In this document: piece by piece, positions 14,108-20,166 of the stretch
Position numbering within the stretch: the first letter of the stretch is position 1
How the letters are laid out: each line of letters starts with the position of its first letter
IMG/VR virus record: IMGVR_UViG_3300031773_000060
Location: 1 to 20,166 of that record
DNA: 20,166 nucleotides
Strand: one strand, 5' to 3'
Source of the DNA: a virus
The notes under the pieces: model-generated
The model's input: the letters and a program-made list of their open reading frames with translations, nothing else
What the model was told of the DNA's origin: nothing
Databases searched by the model: none
Program-made: the position numbers and the translations under genes

Positions 14108-16320
14108 AACCCAATTCTAGAACGTTGACTACGTGAGTTCTTTAATTGGCTGAATACTTGGGTTTGTCCAGCTTCAGCTCCCCTTCTTGCTGCACTATTG
14201 ATGATTTCAGGTACAGCAGACCGTGGTAGATAGTCTTCACTATTAAAACTAAGGATTGGGCCAGTGTAATCAATCTGTACCGAACCACCAGGGACACCAC
14301 TGCCAGAAGCTACAGTTCCACCGCCAGGGATAACACCTTGACCTCTAGCACCTGCTGAGTAACGATCCATTGCTCCTTGCATCTTACTGGAGGGGATGAC
14401 ATATTCCGGCTCTCCGGCTTCACCGATCAAACCTAAAGTTGGGCCTGATGTAACACCACCTTGAGCAAAAGCTTTGAAACTACCAGCGTTATTGAATGAC
14501 CCTTCTGCGCTACTCATTCCAGGGAACATTCCATCAAACATAGATTTAAAAGCAGAGTTCAGGAACATGCTTGCTAATGATTTTGCAATACCTGCTAATG
14601 ATTCACCTAAAGACTTCGTTCCATCTATTAGTCCCATCACCGCATTAGTCATTCCGCTGGCAACAATATCTGTTATTTGTTCCCACTTTTCTTTAATTAC
14701 ATCAAGAACTTTTGCATAGTTCTTCCCTCTTCTGGTTTTAGGATCTTCTCCTTCTTCTCCTGTCTCTGGAACACCTTCAGGTGTCTCAATCTCTGGTTTG
14801 ATTCTTATAGTTTTTTCAATTACATCTTTAGTTGCGCCAAGAATATCTTTAATCCATTGAGGTGTATGTTCTTTAAAGAAATTAACTAACTTTTCCCAAT
14901 CTTCTTTTATCTTGACAAACCCCCGAACGGCTGATGTCGCCCATTTGTAAGTAGCCTCAGAAGCAGCTTGAGCACCTTTTTCAAAATTAACAAGTAAAAA
15001 ATTCCAAGCATCTGTAATACCTTGTATTAAATCAACTTTCTCTAATCCAAATGCTTCTGCAAAAGCATCGGCAATGCCTTGAAGAAATTTGATTGCTAAC
15101 CTAAAAGGCGTTAGCAGTACTGTTACTGCCATACGAAGAATATCAATGACAGCAGAAATACCTTGTAAAGTAATTTTAATAGCAACACCTAACTCATTCT
15201 GATCTGCAAACAAGTTAGTAAATGACTTAGCTAGCCTATCCCATGCCCCTTTTATTGTATTAGCTGCTGTAGCCTGTGCTTTAAAAGCTGCACCTGCTGA
15301 GTTCTCTTGATTTTTAATTAATTGCTCATACTTTTCTAAATTTGCTATGACAGGAGCCATAACTTGAATAGCTTCTTGTCCGAAGATTGATTCTAATGCT
15401 TTTATATCTAATCCTTCTAACTTTTTAAGGTTAGCCAAAAGACCTTCTGATTCTATTGTCGCAGCACTAATGTCTATACCTAGCTTCTCAAGTTTTTTGC
15501 CTCCTCTTTCTCCACCAAGTCTTAACAAAGAAGTCTTCATTCCTGTAAAGGCAACTTCAGCCTTAACACCTGCTGCTGTCGTTAAAGCAATAGCTGCGTT
15601 AACTTCTTTTAAAGGAACTTTCATTGTTGCCGCAACAGATGCAACCTTACCAATATTGGCTGCGTATTCAGCAACAATTATTTTTCCATCATTTTGCGTT
15701 TGGATAAACTGATCGACTACACCCATTGCATCATCAGCAGATTTGCCGTAAGCGTTTAAGACACTTGTTGCCGCATTTCCAACAGTATTTAGATCACTAA
15801 AACCACCAGTAGCACCTAAACTTGCAGCTTTTAAAACCTTTGCCGCATCGGCTGCTTTAGTAAAACCAGCAGACGCAACATCATAAGCACCTGCCATTAA
15901 TTCAGCAGAGCTAGCTTGTTGATTTAAGTCAAGAGATACTAACGTTAATTGTTTTCTTAGTTCTTCTGAATCTGTTCCTAATGTTCTTACTTTTGCTCCT
16001 GCAAATTCAACATTTTTAATAGTATTAAAAGCAGCACCTAATCCTGCTACACCAGCAGCGATTCCACCCATTGCCAGCATTGAAGACTTAACAGCAGCAT
16101 CGAAGGCTTTAACGCCAAGAGCTGCTATCTTCATCTTTGCGCCTGTCTGCGCTCCTATAGCACCAAACAAACCAACCTTCTTCGCAGCAACAGTACTAGA
16201 AATGCCGACTTTCTTGAACTGACCTTCTAACTGTTTACCCTTATCCGTAATCTTCTTGATCTTTTCAGGAACACCTCTTGAATCAAGGGTTACTCCTATT
16301 GTCGAAAGCAGGGCCGCCAT
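14104..16320 (-). CDS. Tail tape measure protein (TP901-1 type)
   Basis: 738 residues. The N-terminal ~95 residues are basic with two hydrophobic glycine/alanine stretches. Residues ~95-320 match the phage tail tape measure core: FAGAKVRTLG, YDVASAGFTKAADAAKVLKA, GVKAEVAFTGMKTSLLRL and IFGQEAIQVMAPVIANLE. A hydrophobic region at ~385-410 (ILRMAVTVLLTPFRLAIKFL) could insert in the host membrane during DNA ejection. Near residue 630 is GLIGEAGEPEYVIP, a motif very common in the C-terminal part of tape measure proteins. The protein spans the tube lumen and sets tail length; at about 0.15 nm per residue, a rule from lambda, the tail would be near 110 nm (an inference). There is no obvious lysozyme or peptidase domain. 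The stop overlaps the next start (ATGA). Confidence 0.92.
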   Translation of the reverse strand: MAALLSTIGVTLDSRGVPEKIKKITDKGKQLEGQFKKVGISSTVAAKKVGLFGAIGAQTGAKMKIAALGVKAFDAAVKSSMLAMGGIAAGVAGLGAAFNTIKNVEFAGAKVRTLGTDSEELRKQLTLVSLDLNQQASSAELMAGAYDVASAGFTKAADAAKVLKAASLGATGGFSDLNTVGNAATSVLNAYGKSADDAMGVVDQFIQTQNDGKIIVAEYAANIGKVASVAATMKVPLKEVNAAIALTTAAGVKAEVAFTGMKTSLLRLGGERGGKKLEKLGIDISAATIESEGLLANLKKLEGLDIKALESIFGQEAIQVMAPVIANLEKYEQLIKNQENSAGAAFKAQATAANTIKGAWDRLAKSFTNLFADQNELGVAIKITLQGISAVIDILRMAVTVLLTPFRLAIKFLQGIADAFAEAFGLEKVDLIQGITDAWNFLLVNFEKGAQAASEATYKWATSAVRGFVKIKEDWEKLVNFFKEHTPQWIKDILGATKDVIEKTIRIKPEIETPEGVPETGEEGEDPKTRRGKNYAKVLDVIKEKWEQITDIVASGMTNAVMGLIDGTKSLGESLAGIAKSLASMFLNSAFKSMFDGMFPGMSSAEGSFNNAGSFKAFAQGGVTSGPTLGLIGEAGEPEYVIPSSKMQGAMDRYSAGARGQGVIPGGGTVASGSGVPGGSVQIDYTGPILSFNSEDYLPRSAVPEIINSAARRGAEAGQTQVFSQLKNSRSQRSRIGL

Positions 16321-16345
16321 TCTCTGTTATCAATCTTGTTTTAGT

Positions 16346-16881
16346 TTAACGCCTACGTGCCATTTGCATTTGCTTTTCCTGTTCTTCATTTAAAAGGTCG
16401 AAATAAGCTGACCACAATAGTAGTTCTGAGAGAGTGATTCGCTTATTTAATTCAAGCAACGTATAACCCAGTTCTTTAGCTACTCCTAGTTGAAGCCTTA
16501 GAAGATTATCTTTTTTTAAAAGCTCTTTTAACCTTTTGGGTCGTTTTCTTCTTCCTCCTTGGCGGCTAGATCTACTATTGCCTTGAGAAGTTTATCGAGA
16601 TCTTGTGCTTTAACTTCATTCTTTAGTTCGGCTGTATGACCTGCCGCAAACATTCTTCTACCATTTTCATCGGTTGCTTTTTGGATAAGAAGCTTAAGAG
16701 CAAATGCATTGGGATCATCGTTAGTACCTTTCATTGCAGCTTCCCTCTCTGCAAAAGTCATTGGAGTACACCAAAACTCAAAGACTTCGCCATTAGACAA
16801 AACAACGTCTTGTTTTACTGGGAGGAGATTGGCTGCTTTTTTTAATTTCTCTAATGGACTTAATGGTTTAGCTGTTGGCAT
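16346..16881 (-). CDS. Tail assembly chaperone -1 frameshift fusion (gpGT-like)
   Basis: Slippage at C CCA AAA (16540-16534) moves ribosomes into the -1 frame, which stays open to TAA at 16346-16348. It adds 62 residues after Lys116, for a 178-residue fusion. The extension reads RLKELLKKDNLL, then LGVAKELGYTLLELN, then RITLSELLLWSAYFDLLNEE, and ends QMARRR. The ELxxWxAYxxL pattern is typical of the gpT-type extension, the part that contacts the tube protein in lambda. The extension has no start codon of its own near its beginning and fills the otherwise empty 16346-16527 interval before the tape measure gene, so the frameshift explains the gap completely. Direct proof would be a peptide across the junction. 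Confidence 0.85.
16528..16881 (-). CDS. Tail assembly chaperone, zero-frame product (gpG-like)
   Basis: 117 residues from ATG at 16881 (MPTAKPLSPLEKLKKAANLL). An in-frame TTG 63 bases further upstream would add a Cys-rich extension across the terminator region and is less likely. The protein has a strand region (KQDVVLSNGEVFEFWCTPMT), a helix starting FAEREAAMK, and a charged C-terminus with KEEEENDPKG. Size, helical content, acidic end and position between tube and tape measure genes match gpG-like chaperones, which bind the tape measure and recruit tube subunits but are absent from the finished virion. The frame ends in TAA at 16528-16530, three bases after a slippery heptamer. Confidence 0.82.
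   Translation of the reverse strand: MPTAKPLSPLEKLKKAANLLPVKQDVVLSNGEVFEFWCTPMTFAEREAAMKGTNDDPNAFALKLLIQKATDENGRRMFAAGHTAELKNEVKAQDLDKLLKAIVDLAAKEEEENDPKG
16534..16540 (-). promoter_or_regulatory. Programmed -1 ribosomal frameshift site
   Basis: The minus-strand heptamer CCCAAAA is read as C CCA AAA in the zero frame, an X XXY YYZ slippery site. The zero-frame stop TAA begins after just one further codon (GGT). I see no strong stem-loop immediately downstream, so stimulation may come from the nearby stop or from the AAGGAGG (16560-16554) upstream, 13 bases before the heptamer, acting as an internal Shine-Dalgarno. Confidence 0.82.
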
Positions 16882-16914
16882 TTCAAATAACTGGGGCTGT
16901 AAATACAACTCTAA

Positions 16915-16950
16915 GCAAAAAGAAACCCCCTGACAATAAGCCAAGGGGCG
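16915..16950 (-). terminator. Intrinsic terminator between tail tube and chaperone genes
   Basis: On the minus strand, CCCCTTG (16948-16942) and CAGGGGG (16932-16926) can form a five-pair stem plus one pair beyond a bulged T, followed at once by TTTCTTTTT (16925-16917). The T tract and position right after the tube stop fit a leaky terminator that gives more tube mRNA than chaperone/tape measure mRNA. The stem is short, so partial read-through is likely. Confidence 0.6.
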
Positions 16951-16961
16951 AGTTTACCCAA

Positions 16962-17720
16962 TTAAGCAGATGTGGAGAAGTCGAAAGTAGGAGTATTAGT
17001 TGGCCTAAAGGTTACTTCAACTATCTGAGAATCGTCAGCATTAATATTAAAAGTTGCTCCCAAGAGAACAGCATCCATCGCAATACTACGACTCAAAGCT
17101 TCTGTGCCTTGCTTGTCCTGATAAAGCTTAAAAGCAGCTCCGACCTGTTGACGTTGAAGAACATCTTCTACCATTCTGTTTGAAAGAGCAGAATCTTCAT
17201 TCGTTACATAAACAGAAGCACTACCAGAACCATCTGCAAAACCTGATATATAAGTTTTGAACGGTGCATACTGTCCGATTGTTCCGCCAATTGTCGTTAC
17301 GTCGATTTCACTTCTTGTTACTTCAAAACTCCAAGACTGAACTTGTCCTACAGAAGCATAGTCATCATAAAAGACTTCAAATTCATTAGGTGAAGCAGCT
17401 GTTCCAACGTCAGTCAAGTTAACAGCCGAACCACCATTGGTTGCTGAAACAGTCATAGCACCTGAAGCTGCTACATAAGTCTTGACGTAATAAGTTGTTC
17501 CAGCAGCTAAACCAGCAGGTAGTGTTCCTGTGCCTGATCCACCTGTTTGGGAATTAATAACTTTAAACTGGACAGGATCACCAGCTTTTAAATTTAGGTA
17601 AGCTTCAACAACCATTGTCTCAGTACCAATAGTTACATCAGCCGGAGCAAAAGTTCCTGTAGTTCCAGCAGGTTTGTAATAGAGTGCGCCAGATGTGCCT
17701 GACAGAACGGTGACAGCCAT
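16962..17720 (-). CDS. Major tail tube protein with inserted beta domain
   Basis: 252 residues. The tube core is visible from about residue 125 (VGQVQSWSFEVTRSEIDVTT), then SGFADGSGSASVYVTNED, a loop and helix, and a final strand set with QIVEVTFRPTNTPTFDF. An inserted segment at about residues 40-115 contains LKAGDPVQFKV, LPAGLAAGTTYYVKTY and VSATNGGSAVNLTDVGT. This is a beta module I know from other phage tail proteins (the LPxGLxxxTxYYV and sAtxGGxxvxlTdxGT signatures), probably displayed on the tube exterior. Position between the tail terminator and the chaperone/tape measure pair settles the role. I see no Shine-Dalgarno before the ATG (upstream sequence AATTAATTCAA), odd for a gene needing high output. 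An intrinsic terminator follows it. Confidence 0.88.
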   Translation of the reverse strand: MAVTVLSGTSGALYYKPAGTTGTFAPADVTIGTETMVVEAYLNLKAGDPVQFKVINSQTGGSGTGTLPAGLAAGTTYYVKTYVAASGAMTVSATNGGSAVNLTDVGTAASPNEFEVFYDDYASVGQVQSWSFEVTRSEIDVTTIGGTIGQYAPFKTYISGFADGSGSASVYVTNEDSALSNRMVEDVLQRQQVGAAFKLYQDKQGTEALSRSIAMDAVLLGATFNINADDSQIVEVTFRPTNTPTFDFSTSA

Positions 17721-17729
17721 TTGAATTAA

Positions 17730-18155
17730 TTAGTCTAAGTATGCGTCAAATGTAGCCGAAATCTGAGTCTGATAGTAGGATTCAGGCTCAGGAGGGCTTA
17801 CAGGTGATGGGCCAGAAGCAGCATCAAATATAATACTACTAAATTTAGCACGATCAAATTTGTCTTTGACTCTTTCTGCAATCGTGAAATTAGCCCCTGC
17901 TCCTACTCCAATGGGAGTAAAAACATTAATAACTAAAGTTCCAGTTTGACGGTTGAAGGATTCACCAGTTGCAGGTGCTTGCAAAGTTGCATAATTATTC
18001 CCTCCAAATCTAAGAAATACTTGAACCCAAGGCGTGTTGTTTGGTGGATCAAAAGGAGCGTTTTGATAAGCAACAGGATAAGCAGGGCTTACAGCCATTT
18101 CCGTAGCAATACGTCCCTCTATTGCAGCTCTGACCTCATTAAAAGTACTGCTCAT
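17730..18155 (-). CDS. Tail terminator protein
   Basis: 141 residues starting MSSTFNEVRAAIEGRIATEM, an N-terminal helix typical of tail terminators. Next come PVAYQNAPFDPPNNTPWVQV, FLRFGGN and the strand TGTLVINVFTPIGVGAG, then a helix (AERVKDKFDRAKF) and a C-terminal strand (YYQTQISATFDAYLD). The helix, NxPF/PxxxPWV strand, G-x-L-x-I-x-V-F strand and long helix order matches the gpU / DUF4128-type fold that caps the growing tail tube and fixes tail length. It lies immediately before the tube gene, as in many siphoviruses. The ATGA overlap with the upstream gene indicates coupled translation. There is a nine-base gap to the tube gene. Confidence 0.82.
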   Translation of the reverse strand: MSSTFNEVRAAIEGRIATEMAVSPAYPVAYQNAPFDPPNNTPWVQVFLRFGGNNYATLQAPATGESFNRQTGTLVINVFTPIGVGAGANFTIAERVKDKFDRAKFSSIIFDAASGPSPVSPPEPESYYQTQISATFDAYLD

Positions 18156-18550
18156 TGTATTTTCCCTGCTTGTGAACTAAACCAACTTTGACTATCTTTT
18201 GCTATTTGTTCAACCCATCCTGGTTCGGCTTGTTGGCTGCTACCATCCGCTAATTTCTCAGCATAGGGAAGAGTGTTGTGAAGAATATAGGCTTTCCCCA
18301 CTTTCTCCGAGCCAGGACTGTAATTAATTCCTTTAGGTGCTGGAACAGATTTAACTGGACCAGCATCATAAACACCAATTGCATCTTGTCCTATCTGCCA
18401 ACTTGCTCTAAAACGACCTGTATCAACAGGACTCTCTTGTTTTAATCTTTGATCTGTATACAAAACAGCTTGACGCAATAAAGCATTGAATTTCTTTTCT
18501 ATTTCATCCCCGTAATTGCCAGGTTTAGCACCTTTGAAAGTAACAGCCAT
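18152..18550 (-). CDS. Tail completion / neck protein, HK97 gp10-like
   Basis: 132 residues. The diagnostic segment is LKQESPVDTGRFRASWQIG at about residues 38-56; the PVDTGRxRxSW core is the hallmark of the HK97 gp10 / lambda gpZ-type family. Upstream is an amphipathic helix (FNALLRQAVLYTDQRL), and near the C-terminus comes the usual HNTLPYAEKLADGSS, followed by a last helix with WVEQIAKDSQSWF. Family members sit at the head-tail interface and are needed to join finished tails to heads. It is located exactly between stopper and terminator genes, and the stop overlaps the next ATG as ATGA. Confidence is high because both motif and order agree. Confidence 0.88.
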   Translation of the reverse strand: MAVTFKGAKPGNYGDEIEKKFNALLRQAVLYTDQRLKQESPVDTGRFRASWQIGQDAIGVYDAGPVKSVPAPKGINYSPGSEKVGKAYILHNTLPYAEKLADGSSQQAEPGWVEQIAKDSQSWFSSQAGKIQ

Positions 18551-18906
18551 TATCCTCTCAAAATAAACTCATAAGAGATAATTGCATTATTTGCCTCATC
18601 ATTCGTTATTCTAATGATTTGATAAGCAACAGAATTGATAACAAATTGATCAGATAATGTCGGAACATTTGCCAAAGACGCCCCAGCGACTGTTAAGCGT
18701 TTATCAGTTGCCTTAACTAAACTATCCACCTCTTTCAAAGTGACGTCACTCACAACACCATTAACAGTCGAATCAGTAGCAGTCTCGCTAATTGTTCCAG
18801 TGGTTGCATTATAAGTACCAGGAACTTTCCTTCTAAAAGTAACGCTACTTGAAAAAGGCTTTAATGCTTTCGGAAGAGCAGCTCTTAACTTATCGCCAAT
18901 TGCCAT
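18550..18906 (-). CDS. Head closure (stopper) / head-tail joining protein
   Basis: A 118-residue protein with a short N-terminal helix (GDKLRAALPKALKPF), then SSVTFRRKVPGTYNATTGTI, a pattern typical of siphovirus head-tail joining proteins: strands of the form VTFRR-x(n)-Y(N/D)xxTG followed by a compact beta barrel. The middle contains VNGVVSDVTLKEVDSLVKAT, and the end (QFVINSVAYQIIRITNDEA) matches the usual barrel-closing strands. The family forms the ring that seals the portal after DNA packaging. Gene order (adaptor, stopper, gp10-like, terminator) is the classic neck order and supports the call more than any single residue. It is coupled on both sides by one-base overlaps. Confidence 0.75.
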   Translation of the reverse strand: MAIGDKLRAALPKALKPFSSSVTFRRKVPGTYNATTGTISETATDSTVNGVVSDVTLKEVDSLVKATDKRLTVAGASLANVPTLSDQFVINSVAYQIIRITNDEANNAIISYEFILRG

Positions 18907-19139
18907 TAGAGGTAATAAGCGACAACAGTTCCACTAGCCAAGGTGATGCTTGTGAAGACTCCTTCTATTTCACTCCCATGCTTGATAGGAATAGCAGAAA
19001 CAGTTGTTGATCCGTTCTCTGTCACGTTCGGACTCACTAAAGTCATCACAGAATCTTCAAATGCATGTATTTTTCCAAATCGCCCAGTGTGTGCTGATGT
19101 GTTTGTGATGATGAGTGCGGCTGGATAAGTTTGGCCCAT
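18906..19139 (-). CDS. Small beta-rich virion protein, 77 aa, function unknown
   Basis: Starts at ATG 19139, four bases after the adaptor stop and with a good GGAG site. The sequence contains HTGRFGKIHAFEDSVMTL, then short beta-like stretches, and ends with GVFTSITLASGTVVAYYL. That combination (an FG-I-xx-ED-x-V turn and a C-terminal TSITLASGxVxAY strand pair) recurs in small phage proteins of unknown role lying in head or neck clusters. It has no cysteine, no transmembrane segment and no charged tail. A structural role in the head or connector, perhaps decoration or a ring component, is an inference from size and context. Its stop overlaps the next start (TAATG). Confidence 0.6.
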   Translation of the reverse strand: MGQTYPAALIITNTSAHTGRFGKIHAFEDSVMTLVSPNVTENGSTTVSAIPIKHGSEIEGVFTSITLASGTVVAYYL

Positions 19140-19143
19140 TGTT

Positions 19144-19713
19144 TTAGCTCCGTTTGATTGCTACGTTACCTGGCCCACTTATTCTAATACCTGTAAAGTA
19201 TCGTTCAAACATTGGTGGAACCCTATCCGCCCCAATTGCTCCATTTATCGTGTTAGGTGTAACGTCTATATTTCCTATTTTCACAGCTTGGTAATCTTCT
19301 AAACCAGAAAGGCCAAGACCTGCTTTATTGTTATTTAAATAAGCTGCCAAGACAGCTTGAGCTTTTTTTATTTGATCAGGAATCTCAGTGTCAGTGAAAT
19401 AATCAGTCGTAATACGGAAAGGGAAACCTGTTGCATAAGTGTTGATATAAGTATCTGGTTTTCTTACTCCTGTTCGGGGCCATTGCAACGCTTGGGTATC
19501 TGTTGCCCTAGCACCTAAAAACCTTTCACGATCAATCCTTTGGCAAGCAGTGTAAAGCGCTCGATTCCGATAATCATCGCTTGTTGTATTTGCCTCCCAA
19601 GCAATTACATCATCATCAGCAACTAAACCCTCTATAAGTTCATTTGCTTCTGTTAATGAAATGTAACTATTTGAGTTCGCAGCTCCCGCTGTGTGATGAA
19701 TTGTTATCGCCAT
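19144..19713 (-). CDS. Head-tail connector adaptor (DnaT-like / gp6-like family)
   Basis: A 189-residue protein beginning MAITIHHTAGAANSNSYISL. I chose this ATG (19713) over an in-frame TTG 54 bases upstream because the family starts with this short strand followed by the NSYISLTEAN motif. Helical segments follow, then RERFLGARATDTQALQWPRT, a signature seen in phage head-tail adaptor proteins often annotated as putative DnaT-like ssDNA-binding proteins. The middle (IPDQIKKAQAVLAAYL) is a predicted helix. The family is thought to form a ring beneath the portal that joins the head to the stopper. Position supports this: it lies directly after head genes and before the stopper, completion and terminator genes. 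The DnaT-like label reflects a weak profile similarity; I see no reason to assign DNA replication. Confidence 0.75.
   Translation of the reverse strand: MAITIHHTAGAANSNSYISLTEANELIEGLVADDDVIAWEANTTSDDYRNRALYTACQRIDRERFLGARATDTQALQWPRTGVRKPDTYINTYATGFPFRITTDYFTDTEIPDQIKKAQAVLAAYLNNNKAGLGLSGLEDYQAVKIGNIDVTPNTINGAIGADRVPPMFERYFTGIRISGPGNVAIKRS
19148..19151 (-). promoter_or_regulatory. Shine-Dalgarno for the 77-aa gene
   Basis: GGAG on the minus strand lies inside the end of the adaptor gene, 8 bases before the ATG at 19139. It is one of the few clear ribosome binding sites in the window and fixes the start of the next gene. Confidence 0.6.
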
Positions 19714-19834
19714 CAGTAGTTGCTTTAGTTTTACGCTTGCGCTTCTGTTTTGGCTTAGAAGCTTCAATAGGAGCAGAGGCCGCTTGTTCAGCAGCCTCCC
19801 TTTCCTTTGCTCGCCTAAATGCGAACATTCCCAT
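19667..19834 (-). CDS. Small basic/charged protein, 55 aa, function unknown
   Basis: An ATG at 19834-19832 overlaps the previous stop as TAATG and opens a 55-codon frame ending in TAG at 19667. The protein starts MGMFAFRRAKEREAAEQAAS, then has a Pro/Lys/Arg-rich middle (KPKQKRKRKTK) and a Ser/Asp/Asn-rich end. The N-terminal third could form an amphipathic charged helix; the rest looks disordered. I recognise no family. Short charged ORFs of this kind are often found between capsid and connector genes in tailed phages. Support is the tight coupling to the upstream gene and the lack of any other gene covering 19714-19833. It overlaps the start of the next gene by 47 bases in another frame. It could be only a leader that delivers ribosomes to the adaptor gene. 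Confidence 0.5.
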   Translation of the reverse strand: MGMFAFRRAKEREAAEQAASAPIEASKPKQKRKRKTKATTDGDNNSSHSGSCELK

Positions 19835-20166
19835 TAGCTAGATGCACCCTTAATAAGTGCATAGTTTAGGACAATTGCTTGGCTTAAAGAACCGCCAGAA
19901 AGATTTCCAACAGTAACTTTAAAAGAGCCAGCAGCAATAGCAGAAACTACTAACCAATAAGCTCCAGCAGTTCCAGCAGACCCGTGGTTTATAACTACAA
20001 CGTCAGTAGCAGCTACACGGTCATTGTTTACCTGGAAGGTAACTTCTGCACCGTCAGCTAATGCTGCTGCGTTTAATGTTATCTGTCCTGACTCTGTATT
20101 AAGAGTGACAGCAGTCGCTTTGCTTGTTGCTTGAGTAACAGTCCCACCAGTTGTATAACCGATGGC
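19834..20166 (-). CDS. C-terminal part of a beta-rich virion protein (possible capsid decoration), truncated by window edge
   Basis: An open frame enters from the right edge and ends at TAA (19834-19836), giving 110 visible residues. They are rich in Ala, Thr, Val and Gly, with the segments GGTVTQATSKATAVTLN, SGQITLNAAALADGAEV, DVVVINHGSAGTAGAYWL and SLSQAIVLNYALIKG. This pattern is familiar from small phage virion proteins encoded near the major capsid gene, often labelled as hypothetical or decoration proteins. There are no cysteines, no membrane segment and no catalytic motif, and alternating polar and hydrophobic stretches suggest a beta sandwich. Its place just before the head-tail connector genes fits a head surface or capsid-associated role. 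It could also be the tail of a larger capsid-related protein, because the N-terminus is outside the window. The stop overlaps the next start (TAATG), so translation is probably coupled. Confidence 0.65.
   Translation of the reverse strand, partial: AIGYTTGGTVTQATSKATAVTLNTESGQITLNAAALADGAEVTFQVNNDRVAATDVVVINHGSAGTAGAYWLVVSAIAAGSFKVTVGNLSGGSLSQAIVLNYALIKGASS

Noticed and set aside
16507-16520. TTTTAAAAAAAG as the frameshift site
   Set aside because: It lies beyond the zero-frame stop at 16528-16530, so zero-frame ribosomes cannot reach it; CCCAAAA at 16534-16540 fits instead.
16882-16944. N-terminal extension of the chaperone from the TTG at 16944
   Set aside because: The extension would cross the terminator hairpin and add a Cys-rich stretch unlike the family; the ATG at 16881 begins a typical chaperone N-terminus.
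19714-19767. N-terminal extension of the adaptor from the TTG at 19767
   Set aside because: The family begins at the MAITIHH strand; the extra residues look like out-of-frame reading of the small basic ORF.

Overview
The window is a continuous late structural module of a tailed phage. Every gene that I support is on the minus strand and runs from high to low coordinates. Spacing is very tight, with many ATGA or TAATG stop/start overlaps, so it reads as one polycistronic transcript. The tail tube, tail terminator, frameshifted tail chaperone and tape measure, with no sheath or baseplate-wedge genes, point to a long non-contractile (siphovirus-type) tail. The DNA is AT-rich. The fibre N-termini and the small connector proteins look like those of marine cyanophages (Synechococcus/Prochlorococcus). 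That host assignment is family resemblance only; there is no photosynthesis gene, integrase, tRNA or RNA polymerase here to confirm it.

Layout in transcription order. Head end and neck (20166-17730): the C-terminus of a beta-rich virion protein, a 55-residue basic ORF, a head-tail adaptor, a 77-residue beta protein, a head-closure (stopper) protein, an HK97 gp10-like tail completion protein and the tail terminator. Tail shaft (17720-14104): the major tail tube protein, an intrinsic terminator, the tail assembly chaperone with a clear -1 programmed frameshift (heptamer at 16534-16540) making a 178-residue fusion, and a 738-residue tape measure protein. Tail tip (14107-7583): a gpL-like minor tail protein, a short NlpC/P60-like protein that lacks the usual histidine, a 1315-residue gpJ-like hub with a gpI-like hydrophobic start, a gpM-like protein displaced downstream of gpJ, and two more proteins that appear to share the tail-tube core. 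Fibres (7547-33): an 825-residue fibre built on about 37 decapeptide repeats, and a 1655-residue fibre with 64 consecutive 17-residue repeats and a C-terminal peptidase S74 intramolecular chaperone.

How it fits together: the connector genes close the filled head. The tube protein polymerises around the tape measure with help from the chaperone pair and is capped by the terminator protein. The L/K/J/M-like proteins and the additional tube-like proteins form the tip. The two repeat fibres presumably contact the host. The most notable points are the two repeat architectures, with codon-scrambled repeats in one of them, the three tube-like proteins in one tail module, the frameshift, the terminator between tube and chaperone, and a chain of abutting hairpins before the giant fibre gene.
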